Positions 1 to 11,800 of a DNA stretch of 64,000 nt are shown piece after piece. The position numbers and the translations under genes were made by a program. The stretch spans positions 47,501-111,500 of the forward strand of contig JAWNZC010000328.1 of assembly GCA_035771165.1 (NCBI GenBank). Direction: 5' to 3'. The notes under the pieces are model-generated. The model was not told the origin of the DNA, made no database searches, and saw only the letters and a program-made list of their open reading frames with translations. Every line of letters begins with the position of its first letter. Position 1 is the first letter of the stretch. The stretch comes from Paragorgia papillata. Its lineage: Eukaryota; Cnidaria; Anthozoa; Scleralcyonacea; Coralliidae.

Positions 1-43
1 GCGTAACTCTCACCCGATATTTGTTCCATATCTGAACTTCCAG

Positions 44-1495
44 AAAGAAAGGAGCATCTCTTAGTTTTATAACACGACAAGATTGGAAGCAGGCTCAAAA
101 TTTGATCGACATTTTGGAAGAAGCAGACCAGGTAATAATATTTTGTCAGTTTTCAAAGTTTAATTAATATAGTACGTGGAAATTACTACGCCAATGAACT
201 TAAAAAATGGGTCGTTTTCGAAGCTATTCAAAACATTCGCAGTGTTTTATTAGATCTCAAACACTGAGCTATCGCCTCGTGTTTTTAGACACTGATAGAC
301 ACCATGTATCATTTCTAGGAAGTGAGTGAAGAATTACAAAATATGGCGACCAGATATCAAGAATGGCGTGAACGAAACGCGACCGGGGATCGGCGGAATG
401 GACGTAAGTTTTGAAATTAGAACAAAACTATAATTTTCCTTCAGCAAAAGGTCCCTAGGAGGCTAGGGCATGTCGTGTAATCGAGTGAAATGCCAAATAT
501 GACTTGTTTTCGTTTTAGAAACTGGTGACGGCTGCTTCAAGTGTGGTGAAACTGGGCATTTTTCACGCGAATGTCCCCAAAGTGGGGGTGGTCGTGGGGG
601 TGGTCGTGGGGGATCACGAGGAGGTGGTAAGGATAGAGTAATTGTCCTTTACAGTCAAACTGGATGTTCTTTTGCATAAAATCGTCTGGCGTTAGCCAGA
701 ATAAAATACTGAAGACTCGTCTTCAGGCTTCAGATGGTTAAAAGGAATTTCTTCGATTTTTCTCAAAAATAGTTCCGAAAAGCTTTTAGGTTGATGGCCA
801 TTCCCATGCGTTAATCACTTAAAGGGTATTGGCAATGAAAATTAAGTTTGTCTCATTTGAAAGAACTCGTCAAATGGTATAAGAAGACCTTTTACAATTT
901 TTCTCTATCTTTGTTGTGTTTTGAAATATTTCGACCAAAGACAGCGTGCTGTCCGCCATCTTGTTGTAACATCGGGTCTAATTAACCTGATGAAACTACT
1001 CCGTGGGTGACCAAATTTCCACGGAAGGCTTTTTAAATGTTGTGGGTCAATTTAAAATGGAAATAGCTCAACAAAATCGAGTTTCTAGCTCATAATGTCA
1101 TAAGGTTGGCAAGATAAAAATTTCACTTTACCCTGCTTATGTCGTCACATGCATATCGAAAATAATTCCAAGATGGCGGACAGCAGGCTGTCTTTGGTCC
1201 AAATATTTCCAAAACCAAAACAGATACGGAAAAATTGTAAAAGGTCTTCTTATACCATTTGACGAGTTCTTTCAAATGAGACAAACTTAATTTTTATTGT
1301 CAATACCCTTTAAGATTTATTTTTCCTTTAGGTGGTGGTGATGGCTGCTTCAAGTGTGGTGAAACTGGTCATTTTTCACGCGAGTGTCCTCAAGGTGGTG
1401 GTGGTGGTGGTCGTGGGGGATCACGAGGAGGTGGTAGGGGTGGAGGGGGACGTCGAGGCTGGGGAGGTGGGGCGACGACGGATTACTGGAACTAA
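44..1495 (+). CDS. DDX43-like DEAD-box RNA helicase, C-terminal exons with two CCHC zinc knuckles (5' partial)
   Basis: Four exons join in frame: 44-131, 319-403, 519-626 and 1332-1495 (TAA 1493-1495). All introns are GT-AG (donors gtaata, gtaagt, gtaagg). The first exon reads [18 protein letters not shown] and continues as a helicase C-terminal tail ([10 protein letters not shown], then [16 protein letters not shown]), the arrangement seen after the last helicase motif in DDX43-type proteins. Exons 3 and 4 each encode the zinc knuckle [18 protein letters not shown] (CX2CX4HX4C), followed by Gly/Arg-rich linkers, and the protein ends in a Gly-rich tail finishing TTDYWN. The family unwinds RNA using ATP; knuckles would add single-stranded nucleic-acid binding. 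The DEAD-box core lies left of the window. The two knuckle exons are near-identical, so one probably arose by exon duplication. A Vasa-like protein with knuckles is the alternative, but Vasa knuckles are normally N-terminal. Confidence 0.8.
165..300. repeat. Intron copy of a dispersed repeat also at 49065-49340 and 62590-63110
   Basis: The stretch containing aaatgggtcgttttcgaagc and the tract around ttattagatctcaaacactg reappear in opposite orientation near 49080-49200 and 62605-62660. It is non-coding and lies in the first complete helicase intron. No terminal structure could be defined. Confidence 0.5.
822..1314. mobile_element. TTAA-flanked foldback element (MITE) in helicase intron
   Basis: The left arm starts TTAAAGGGTATTGGCAATGA and the right arm is its reverse complement ending in ATACCCTTTAA. 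Arms are over 100 bp and include a common block (gaaagaactcgtcaaatgg). Both ends abut TTAA, as piggyBac-type targets do. There is no coding capacity. A second close copy is at 53130-53655; this one lacks about 38 bp of interior present there. Confidence 0.85.
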
Positions 1496-1785
1496 CTACC
1501 TTGATATGTGACTATAGTGACAGCGTGTGGTGGTGAGGTTTTTCCAAATTCTGTTAATGTTCGTAGAGACGTACAATAATTAATATTTAAAGATGTGATA
1601 TATAGTATATATATATTATTATTATATGGACAGTCATCGTGATATTGCGCAATCTTATTGATTTTTCTGCTGGTATGCTATCAGTGCATAATATATTAGG
1701 GTACGTTTTCGCGTTTGAAAATCCTGGAAAGAAGCTTGCGAATTAACTTTCTGAAAAGTGGAATCTTCGCTTTTTTGGCTTGGGT
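1496..1785. other. Helicase 3' flank, no gene seen
   Basis: AT-rich 3' flank with a short (TA)n tract near 1600-1620. No canonical AATAAA is obvious directly after the stop codon. The last nine bases (1777-1785, GGCTTGGGT) are the left target duplication of the next element. Confidence 0.6.
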
Positions 1786-2177
1786 GCAATCTCGTTCCCA
1801 CCCGGGAAACGAGAGACTCTGGGATAATCCGTTTCAAATCGTTACGTTATTGGCTGAATAGTGAGCATGAGTTGGTCTGAAGTGACCGGAAGTAGAATTA
1901 ATAAAACCAAAATAACAAAGATGTCAGACGACAAGACTCCGGTGAAAACATCGATATCTTCGCCGTATGTGTGTAGATGCTGTAATTCGAGCTTCGCCAG
2001 CAACCCCATTGACTTATTGGGGAAAAGTCAAACAAGGAGAACATACTATCCAGATTCCGCTCGGATATTTACGCATGCGTACCTCAACCGGAATAACAAG
2101 AATCCTGTGATTTGAAACGGATTATCCCAGAGTCTCTCGTTTCCCGGGTGGGGAACGTGGGCTCTGGGAACGAGATT
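1786..2177 (+). mobile_element. Mutator-like MITE with captured ORF, copy 1
   Basis: Inverted ends (CTCGTTCCC...GGGAACGAG) bracket the element and the 9 bp sequence GGCTTGGGT occurs on both sides (1777-1785, 2178-2186). The inside carries the cargo reading frame from ATG 1921 (MSDDKTPVKT) through SSPYVCRCCNSSFASNPIDL. It loses frame after that because of a small deletion in the tttggggaaaag tract. Upstream of the ATG are an inverted CCAAT (attggctg) and an ETS-like accggaag. The left inverted end is shortened by a deletion relative to other copies. Confidence 0.85.
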
Positions 2178-2517
2178 GGCTTGGGTTGGGTTGGGTTGGG
2201 TTGGGTTGTGTTGTGTTGTGTTGTGTTGTGTTGTGTTGTGTTGTGTTGTGTTGTGTTGTGTTGTGTTGTGTTGTGTTGTGTTGTGTGGTATGATATGATG
2301 TGGTGTTGTGTACTGTACTGTACTGTACTGTACTGTACTGTACTGTACTGTACTGTACTTTGTTGTTTTGTGCTGTGGAGTTGTGGTGCACTGTACTGTG
2401 TTGTGTTGCGTTGCGATGCGTTGTGTTGTGTTGTGTTGCGTTGCATTGCGTTGCGTTGCGTTGCGTTGTGTTGTGTTGTGTTGCGTTGCGATGCGTTGTG
2501 TTGTGTTGTGTTGTGTT
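2178..2517. repeat. Pentanucleotide arrays (TTGGG, TTGTG, TACTG, TTGCG)
   Basis: Consecutive arrays of ttggg, ttgtg, tactg and ttgcg units. The array begins inside the right target duplication of the preceding MITE (GGCTTGGGT, then TTGGG units). All six reading frames stay open because of the 5 bp period, so open frames here are not genes. Confidence 0.95.
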
Positions 2518-2702
2518 AACTCGGTTAACGGCCTCGTGGTTTTCATTGTCCTCTCGTGTTTGTATCCCCCGGTAAAACACTCCCACCCATTTATGAAATA
2601 TTACCCGTAACGCACTAACCAAGGACATACCTCAAATGAAACACAACACCATGAACTCGAATCTGAACTACAAGGTACGATCAAAACAAAAATTTATTTT
2701 AT

Positions 2703-3605
2703 TTTTAAAGGACATTGGCAATAAAAATTAAGTTTGTCTGATTTGAAAGAACTCGTAAAATTGTAATAGAAGATCTTTTACAACTTTTTTGTATCTTTCT
2801 TCGTTTTTTAAATATTTCAGTTTGTTTGATATGTAAATTAGATGGTCTCCGACGTCAGGAGCGGGGTAAAGTATTTTCACACCTAGCAAAATCAGTTGTA
2901 GCTCTAAGTTTGTTTAAGGGCCATTGGCATTAAAAATTAAGTTTGTCTAATTTGAAAGAACTCGTAAAATTGTAATAGAAGATCCTTTACAAATGTTTCG
3001 TATCTTTCTGCGTTTTCAAGATATTTCAATTTGTTTGATATGTAAATGAATGGTCTCTGACGTCCGGAGTGGGCTAAAATATTTTCATACAGAGCAAAAT
3101 CACTTACATATCTAACATGAAATGTTCAGCGTCGCAAGGAGTTTTTATGTGCACAGTTTCAAATGATTTCGCTGAACAAACTTAGAGATATAACTGGTTT
3201 GCTACATGTGAAAATATTTTACCCCAAACCTGACGTCAGAGACCATCTCATTTACATATCAAACAAATTGAAATATCTTGCAAACGAAGAAAGATACGAA
3301 AAAGTTGTAAAGGATCTTCTATTACAATTTTACGAGTTCTTTCAAATTAGCTTAATTTTTATTGCCACTGCCCTTTAACGAAATAACTTTAAACTGTGAA
3401 AATAAAAACGCCTTGTGCACTAAACATTTTAAGTTGATAATCATAGAGGTGTACCCTGCTCTTGACGTCAGAGACCATCTAATTTACATATCAAACAAAC
3501 TGAAATATTTTGAAAACGAAGAAAGATACAAAAAAAGTTGTAAAAGATCTTCTATATTACAATTTTACGAGTTCTTTCAAATTTGACGAACTTCATTTCT
3601 ATTGC
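2703..3605. mobile_element. Two nested foldback elements of the TTAA family
   Basis: The left arm at 2703-2800 and right arm at 3480-3605 form the outer element. A second complete pair (2915-3030 and 3240-3378) sits between them, starting TTTAAGGGCCATTGGC and ending CACTGCCCTTTAA. Common blocks are aattaagtttgtct, gaaagaactcgtaaaattg and the reverse complements. No transposase frame is present. Confidence 0.75.
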
Positions 3606-3606
3606 C

Positions 3607-3965
3607 AAGGGGAGCACGGGTGTCGTGTGCTGTTAGGGCGCTGCCTCTCACCAAAAAGTTAAGCCCGGTCAGACGGGGTTAGTACTTGGATGGGTGACCG
3701 CTTGGGAATGACCCCGTTGTCGAGCTTGGAACTCCTGTGAGTAGAGTTGTAGTTGATCTCTCCTGTGCTTCGAGGGTTTTTCGCCGGGTTCTCCGGTTTT
3801 CCTCCCTCCATGAAATCAACACCTAACATCTTAGCTGTGATCCGTGGTCTGAACTGTGTCGTTGGCGGCTGCTTGGAGCGCCTTTGATATGCCTCGACAC
3901 GGCCACGTTGATCTGCGTCCTTCGCAATTCAGCCGCTGGCTGCAAGTAAGGATAACTAGCCCCCA
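3607..3965 (+). mobile_element. 5S rRNA-derived SINE, copy 1
   Basis: Bases around 3655-3712 match the internal promoter of 5S rRNA: GTTAAGCCCGG (A box region) and TACTTGGATGGGTGACCGCT (C box). They are followed by an unrelated body of about 250 bp (cgaggg, tttttcgccgggttctccgg, ctggctgcaagtaaggat). The copy at 39185-39530 shares both head and body, so this is a dispersed SINE3-type element and not a 5S gene. Confidence 0.85.
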
Positions 3966-4284
3966 GTCCTTTAACACTGAAAATTTCCAGATCTGCAATA
4001 CAATTTTCACAACTATAAATTCATGAAAAATTAAATCGTTTTATTTTTCAGGATTACACGCAGTGGGGGGAACAAGCGCAGTGGAATATTTGAATACATT
4101 ACGTTCCTTTCACGATATTTACATTAAAGGTGATGCAAACATGAGTGCGTGACTACTGACAAAATGGTAAGTGTTATTTTACACTTTTTACATAACTATT
4201 TAAATTATATTACAAATATCTCTCACACGTTAAACTTTGGACACCAAAGGTTACACAAATCGAAATATAGTAAGATTAGATATA

Positions 4285-4765
4285 CTGCCGAAACAGAGAA
4301 CGTAGGAGTCTAACGTTTCGAGCGAAGGCCCTTCGTTAGAGAGAAACGTTTCTCTCTCTATATTTCTCTATATTTAACCATAGTTAATAGAACATATACA
4401 TGGTTTGGAAGCTCTATTGTCTTTCAACATGAAGCATGGTCATGTTGAACTGACAATGGAGTTCCTTATATGGAAGTCAATTCTATGGACACGTGACGAT
4501 GAAGCACCACAACACGTGACGATGAAGCAACTCACTAATTAAACCCGATCGTTGCTATTGGATGACTGCTTCATACAGAAAATACAATACCGTGAAATTG
4601 CACAAATTTCCATAAACTTGAACAAAAACATAGAACAATCACTTTGGACGAGTTTCCAAACCACGTATATGTTCTATTAACTATGATCTAACCTTACTAT
4701 ATTTCAATTGTTGTTTCAACACTGCCTACGCAGCACGCTACTTTTATTTCACTAAATGTTACATA
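4285..4765. mobile_element. Foldback element nested in another repeat
   Basis: The outer repeat has ctgccgaaacagagaacgta at the left and tgcctacgcagcacgctact at the right, as at 29740-29915. It is split by an element whose ends are tagttaatagaacatatac (about 4382) and its imperfect inverse gtatatgttctattaacta (about 4664). A tandem pair cacgtgacgatgaagca lies in the middle. No coding sequence. Confidence 0.6.
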
Positions 4766-4829
4766 AGGGTGTTGTTCCAAAGAGTATGTTTATTAACACA
4801 ATGTTTTGTTAGTTCTTGCTGCACAAGCT

Positions 4830-5026
4830 GCAGTCTCGTTCCCAGAGCCCACGTTCCCCACCCCATTGACTTGTTTGGGGAAAAGTCAAACAAGGAGAAC
4901 ATACTATCCAGATTCCGCTCAGATATTTACGCATGCGTACCTCAACAAGAATCCTGTGATTTGAAACGGATTATCCCAGAGTCTCTCGTTTCCCGGGTGG
5001 GGAACGTGGGCTCTGGGAACGAGATT
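4830..5026 (+). mobile_element. Mutator-like MITE with captured ORF, copy 2 (internally deleted)
   Basis: The inverted ends of the family are present. The flanks GCACAAGCT (4821-4829) and GCACAAGCA (5027-5035) are a 9 bp duplication with one mismatch. The inside is deleted from within the left end to the codons for PIDLFGEKSNKENILSRFR, so only the 3' half of the cargo ORF remains. Confidence 0.8.
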
Positions 5027-5045
5027 GCACAAGCAGCTGTTAATA

Positions 5046-5365
5046 CTCAACCTCATTCCCAGGGACTTTTTGAAACTAGGAAGGCCGGAAAAGACCCTGG
5101 CATCGGCTGGTGGACTCTGCATTTTCATTGGTTGATTGCTTTTCTTAAACAGTCCTCAGGGAACGTAATTACGCATAATTTTGTGCCAGTTCTAATCAAA
5201 TAGCTTCAACGGAACCGGCCAACGGGACCGCATTACTCCAAATGATTTTGCATACTAAATTAAATTGCTAATTTATTACACCCAGTATTTCTGGGTGCTG
5301 TGATCAGCCGATGGCCTTTCCCCGTCCTCCCAATTTCAAAAAGGCCCTGGGAATGAGGTTGGTTG
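5046..5365. mobile_element. Foldback element, about 320 bp
   Basis: cctcattcccaggg near 5050 and its inverse ccctgggaatgagg near 5345 form the ends of about 50 bp arms. Flanks share ATACTCA on both sides (taATACTCAA, tgATACTCAG), a likely target duplication. Confidence 0.6.
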
Positions 5366-5395
5366 ATACTCAGGAAAAAAGCTCTGAGCTCCAGA

Positions 5396-5462
5396 CGGGA
5401 CTCGAACGCACAACTCTCCGAATACTAGCCGGACGCTCTAACCATTGAGCCACTGGAAGTCA
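5396..5462 (-). mobile_element. tRNA-like SINE head
   Basis: Read on the minus strand it has a D-arm/A-box (TGGCTCAATGGTTAGAGCG), a 5 bp anticodon stem with loop CTAGTAT (anticodon position AGT) and a B-box GTTCGAGTCCC. The acceptor stem has mismatches, and similar decayed heads recur at 11400-11500, 28340-28400 and 28575-28630. This is a tRNA-derived SINE remnant rather than a working tRNA gene. Confidence 0.6.
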
Positions 5463-5788
5463 GATGGTAGACCAGAACCGTACGTGTGTACTTGGTGGGC
5501 TACAAGTCGCTCTGTGTTTTATTAATTTCCAATTAAATGTTGTTAGTATGGCTCAGGGTCTTAATCAGCCAGCCGTCTTTTGGACGGCCTGTTTTGATTT
5601 AAGACGGCCAATTGACAAAGACGGCTTTTGGACGGCTGTTTACTATATTGACACCTTTCGGACGGCCAGTAAAGAATCTAAAGGGCACCTTTTATTATTC
5701 TAGTATTTTTGGTGGCACTAATCGGCCATCAGCGAAACAATTATCGTGCACAAAACATGTATTTTGACATTCACAACCACACTGCACA

Positions 5789-5880
5789 GGAATGCATCTT
5801 GGCTCAGATTCCAGCCGTTGTTGGCTCGGTGCGCCCGCGATACCTGACCCAACGGCTGGAATCTGAGCCCAGAATGCATC
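5789..5880. repeat. Perfect-arm palindrome with about 30 bp arms
   Basis: aatgcatcttggctcagatt ... ccagccgttg and its inverse caacggctgg ... aatctgagcccagaatgcat face each other across a loop of about 30 bases. No coding content. The neighbouring 5540-5680 tract repeats ggacggc several times. Confidence 0.8.
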
Positions 5881-6249
5881 GCCCACCGTTCGAATCGTCG
5901 GATAATGCTAGAGGGTGCACGCACATTTAACAATAATAGGTACCCCCTCTAGTTTCTAGGACTCTGCACCAGATATAAACAAAACTTGTGCCTCGATGCC
6001 TCGTGTCATGAATAATGGAGGAGAATTATGAGTCGTAAATTCAACAAACTGAACAAAGAAAGTTGCCAGATTGGCAATTTGGACAGTTCCAGATCCTGGT
6101 TAAAGACTATGGCTCAATGGTTAGCGTCCTGGCTAGCATTTAGCTATCATTAAAATTGGTATAAATAATACGGTACTTCGAAAGAATTGTCGACGAGGCG
6201 GGAAATTAAAGTCGATGATTTGTCGTTTGTAGGTGTATGTCTGTATCAT

Positions 6250-8699
6250 TTATGATCCATGGTTATCAGAACCGCGTGACCAATAGTACATTGGGTAGCC
6301 ACCGCTAGCATCCATCGCATGATGCATCGCCGACACAACCATGGTTGATCCCTGATCAAACACGTTCAAGTAGGCTCCTGGGACGGATTTCGCCGATTCA
6401 AAGTACGTCATGTAAGGAGTACGCATCGAACCCGGACTGGACTTGTCACGTGGTGAACGAGCGGTGGCGAGCCCTCGCTCACGATTACCAGCGGTTTGAT
6501 TTGGTGACGTCAGAGGACTGGTTACCTCGACTACCATTTTGGAAGGGCGGTGTTCTGTGAAGCCTCGTTCTGGTGGGCTTGGGCGTGGGTGAACGCGATT
6601 CGTGGTCTTAGAAAAAAAAGAATTGTCACTGCTGACCGAAGTGATCACTGGCGTACAAAATGACGCAACTGTTGTCGCCATCACGGAGCCTGATGTCAAG
6701 GTAACAGTGTCTAAATTAGTAGTTCTCTCCCCATTCCTAAAAGCTCTCGGTTGCTCGTCTGGTGTCCAGGGCCTTCCGGGTGGTTCGTCGTTCCCAGGCT
6801 CCTCAAACCCACACAGGTGTTTTAAATTGTGTTCTTTCAGTAATTCTTCGTTCCTCACTCGTTCCCCGCATAGGGTACACTTGAAGTAGACCACCGGCTT
6901 CCAGTGTATCCTCATATGTCCCTGAAGGTCCTCGTAACAGAGAAACTCTTTCTCGCATACCAGGCACTGATAGAGCGTCTCTGATCTCAGATCACACACG
7001 TGACTTACAAGCGTGCTTTCTTTATGAAATTCCAATCTACAATTTAAACACGTGTATTTTCGTTTCGCTTCCTGGTGGTACAGTGATTTTGAGAAATGCT
7101 TTTCCGCATTATTTTCCTCCATATCCATCCCTTTATCACCGTACGTTGTTCTCTCGTCCGATCTGTCGCTCAATCGGCGTTTGTCGTCGGGTGTCGGATT
7201 CACTCGGACAGCTTCGCCCGCTATATCATTCCGATTTCCCAAGTTTTCCGTCCTGTCGTTACTTGGTCGGCGTTTGTCGCCAATTATCGGATTCACTCGG
7301 GAACTTTCGCCAGGCAGGTCAGTCCGAATTCCCAAGTTTTCCGTTCTCTCGCTTTGTCGGCGTTTGTCGCCAGTCATCGGATTCACTCGGGCAGATTCGC
7401 CAACTACGTCATTCTCGCTAAGTGATCGTCGTGCGTCGCCAGTTATCGGAAGTACTGGGGCAGTTTCCCCAGCTACGTCATTTCGGCTACCAAAGTTTTT
7501 TGTTCCGTCGCTCAGTGTTCGTCGTGTGTCGCCAGTAATCGGATTCACTCGGGCAGTCTCGCCAAGCATATCATTTCGGCTACCAAAGTTATATTTTCCG
7601 TCGCTCAGTGATCGTCGTGTGTCGCCAGTAATCGGATTCACTCGGGCAGTCTCGCCAAGCATGTCATTTCGGCTACCAAAGTTATATTTTCCGTCGCTCA
7701 GTGATCGTCGTGTGTCGCCAGTAATCGGATTCACTCGGGCAGTCTCACCAAGCACGTCACTCCGGCTACCAAAATTTTCTGTTCCGTCGCTGAATGTTCG
7801 ACGTTTGTCGCCATTCATCGGATCCGCTCGGGTAATGTCGCCGCCTACGTCATTCCGTCTTCTCAGTTGGTCATATTCTTGGTTGGGTTTTGGCTTGGGT
7901 TTAATGAAGCGAGGGATACGGCATAACTTAGAATCGTTCATGTAGGTCGCATGTATTGAAGTTGAACGTACTAACGACTGATATGTACTCGGAACGAAAT
8001 TATACTTTTGCCGAGCGGGTTTATTGCTTGAAGAGGGGACTGGAACCGAGGGTACGGCTGCCGTGTTGACTTCGACAATATTGTGTTCGTCTTCGCTAAA
8101 ATGCGCATGCGTACTCTCTTCTGTTCTCTGATTGGTCGATTCAGCCTCTTCGTAGAATTGTTCGATTTGGTTTGCCGTGGGGTGGGTTGGCACTCGGAAT
8201 GGGTCATCGGGGGCCTGGGTACTGTTTTGCGTGTTTTGCGCGTGGAGCTTGCCGTGTTCCTCGAGTTGCGAGATCAGTGAAAACCGCTGGTCACAATGAT
8301 TGCATTGGTGTGTCTTGAGTAGTTGATGTGTGGCGAGATGGACCTCGAGTTCGTCCAAGCTTTGCAGTTCGAGTTTACAGAATTCACATTTCAAGCATGT
8401 CTTGTTCGATTGGTCAGTGTGGTCTTGGTGACAGTGCAGGCGAAGAGAAGCTGCGTTGGAAAACCGCTGGACACATAACTGACATCGGTAGCGATCTGGA
8501 AAAATAATGAATAAAGATAGTCAGTCAGGAATTGCGTCATAGGTTGCGTAAAGAACCGCAGGAACTAGCCAAATACACGTACGATGGAACTGTAACAATG
8601 TGGCTAATAGTTAATGGATTGATCCTTGATTAATCTTTCCAAATTTTCATGACAACCTGTGCAGTACTTTGTGAGATATCCTGCCAACAGACAGACACA

Positions 8700-8797
<98 letters not shown>

Positions 8798-8816
8798 GAC
8801 AGACATACACATACAC

Positions 8817-8875
<59 letters not shown>

Positions 8876-11800
8876 CAGTTGAAAAAAAGCTGTGGGTATG
8901 CGGGTACCACCCGGAGGAAGGTGTACTTTAGTGAGGAAGGTTTAAAGTGAAAACACGTGAAACAACACATTCGGTAATCTGAGAAAGTTACAATTGATCA
9001 AGCAAGGTGTCGAGAAGAAATGCGATGTGCAGCAAAACATTGGCTAACCAACAATTATGCAGCACTGGCAGTGGCAGTAGTTACATTTGTGAGACATGTA
9101 CGCTGATGTCTGCTGTGATGTCTGTATCTTCGCAGCAGTCGAGGGTAGTTAGTAGCTATAGTAGTATGCCAAAGCTTACCTAGGAAAACCTAGAAAACCA
9201 AGGTACTGTAAAAGTCACGCAGTATTTATGAACGTTGCAAAACACAAAATTCTCGCTATATATTTTGAGGAAGGTTATCTAAACTTAAAAACCCATCCGG
9301 AGGAAGGTTGAATACTTTTTCCAACTCTGCAGACAGACACTGTTCCCAACATTGTTCCCAGTTCCCAGTGCAATATTATTCAAGCCAGCACACTCTATTC
9401 CCTCTGCTTTTACTTACTTTTATTCTGACACGTGTGAGCTGATGGTCCTTCAGGCGTTGCAAAGAAGCTCAGACATTTTTCACATTTGATGACCTTCACC
9501 TCACCATCTGGGTGTATCATGGCGTGTTTTTTCAGTGCATCACATCGCTTGAAGTCCAGAGCGCATTTCTCACAACGGTATCTCGTTGCACCTGTGTGCA
9601 GGTTCTCGTGTTTACGTAGGTCACTGGATTGCTTGAAAGCCTTCGGACAGAAACTGCATTTAAATGGACGCTCACCTTCAAAAAAGTAGATTGGAAAATT
9701 AGTGAGTAACAAAACGCACTCTGGTTTGTTTCTGGTCGTGCTCCAGTACCTGGAACAGACGTTTGCTAGACGGTCGTGAAGCTCAAATACTAGGACGGCA
9801 ATTAAGTTACTGCATTTGAAGGGCATATGACTTGAAAATTAAGTTTGTCTTATTAAAAAGAACATTTAAAATGATAAAATAACATCTTTTGCAGTTTTTG
9901 GTTTCCTTGCTTCGTTTTTGAGATATTCCAGCTTGTTTGATATGCAAATGACACAACTTTTTACGTCACATGTGCATAATTAGTTATCAGAAAAGGTTAC
10001 ATATCTTTGCTATTATGAAAACATGGGCTTAACTCAAAGGAAGCATGTGCGTGTTTCTACCCACAACGCCAAACATGTAGAATTCCAAGTGATTTCGTTT
10101 CACAATAGCAAAGATATGTAACCTCCTCTCGGTAACTCGTAATACTCATTATGCACGTGTGACGAGTGAGAACGAGATGAGATCGGCGGCTGGCTTTCAG
10201 TCTACGTGTGACGTAAAAAGTTGTGTCATTTGCATATAAAACAAACTGGAATATCTCGAAAAGGAAGCAAGGAAACGGAAAACTGCAAAATATGTTATTT
10301 GATCATTTTAAATGTTCTTTTCAATAAGACAAACTTAATTTTCGAGTCATATGCCCTTTAAAAGAAACCATGGATCAGGACATCGTATATTGTATGTTTT
10401 ATGTATTTTGTAAGACCTTTATAAAGCAGCCATAGCTTCGACAAAGTGACGTACAATAGATTAACGCCTAAGTTAACTAACACCTTTTGCTGTTCCTTGC
10501 CACAACGTTTTCTTGAAAACGTGAAAACGCTTCAGTTGATGTTGTATGTTTGTTGTATGTGCAACGAGGACGGTATTGGGATTACTCTTGGGACTGCAAA
10601 TTACTCAACGCTTTGTAGCAAAACCAGTTATATCTCTAAGTTTGTTCAGCAAAATAATTTGAAACTGTGCACATAAAAACTCCTTGCGACGCTGAACATT
10701 TCATGTTAGATATGTAAGTGATTTTGCTCTGTATGAAAATATTTTACCCCACTCCTGACGTCAGAAACCATCTCATTTACATATAAACAAATTGAAATAT
10801 CTTGAAAACGCAGAAAAATACGAAAAAGTTGTAAAGGATCTTCTATTACAATTTTATGAGTTCTTTCAAATTAGACAAACTTAATTTTTGTTGCCAATCC
10901 CCTTTAAAGTGTATATGACCCGAAAATTAAGTTTGTCTTATTTGAAAGAACACTTAAAATGACAAGTAATTTCTCTTGTAGATTTTCGTTTCCTTGCTTC
11001 GTTTTTGAGATATTTCAGTTTGTTTGATATGCAAATTAAATATTTTGACGTCACATGTGCATAATGAGTTATCGAAAAAGTTATATATCTTTGCTATTAT
11101 CAAATATAATAATCACTTGAAGATCTACATGTTCAGTGTTGTGGGCGAAACACATCCACATGCTTCATTCAAATTAATTTGGTTTGATAATAAAGATATC
11201 TAACCTTCTCCGATAGCTCGTTATGCACCTACGACGTCAAAATGTTTAATTTGCATATCAAACAAACTGAAATATCTCGATAACGAAGCAAGGAAACTAA
11301 AAACTGCAAAAGATGTTACTCTATCATTTTAAGTGTTCTTTCAAATAAGACAAACTTAATTTTCGTTTCATAAGCACTTTAAGGTCCCTAATCAGAAAAG
11401 ATTTCTGAGCCTTAGACAGGGATCGAATCTTCAACCTTCTAATGACCAATTAGACGCTCTAACCATTAAGCTACAGAAGCTCGGATGAAGAGCTAAGGTT
11501 GAAAATTCATAGTCACATGTGCTTCCTAAAACTGCAATGGTTTGTATAGTGAGTCAAACCAGTTATTTACCTGTGTGTATTCTCTCATGGTCTCGTAAGT
11601 GACTCCGATGTCTGAATGCTCTTCCACAATAGTTGCACTTAAATTTAAACCTCTTGCTTCCCTGGTGTAACACCATGTGTTGCCGTAGCAACGTGGCGCG
11701 TGCAAACATCTTGCTGCACACGTTGCATTTGAAAGACTTGCTGTCATCGTTACACGTGTGTGCTGAAAATACTTCGACTGTTCTGAATCTCTTAAGACAC

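Noticed and set aside
2046..2628. Long overlapping open frames on both strands
   Set aside because: They are produced by pentanucleotide arrays whose period leaves all frames open; no domain and no splice support.
3655..3725. Possible 5S rRNA gene
   Set aside because: Only the internal promoter part is 5S-like and the same non-5S body follows in a second copy, so it is a SINE.
5396..5462. Possible tRNA-Thr(AGT) gene on the minus strand
   Set aside because: The acceptor stem has mismatches and similar decayed heads recur with shared tails elsewhere in the window, as for a tRNA-derived SINE.
8604..8970. Open frames rich in Cys/Val and Thr/His
   Set aside because: Translations of (CA)n and (GACA)n.
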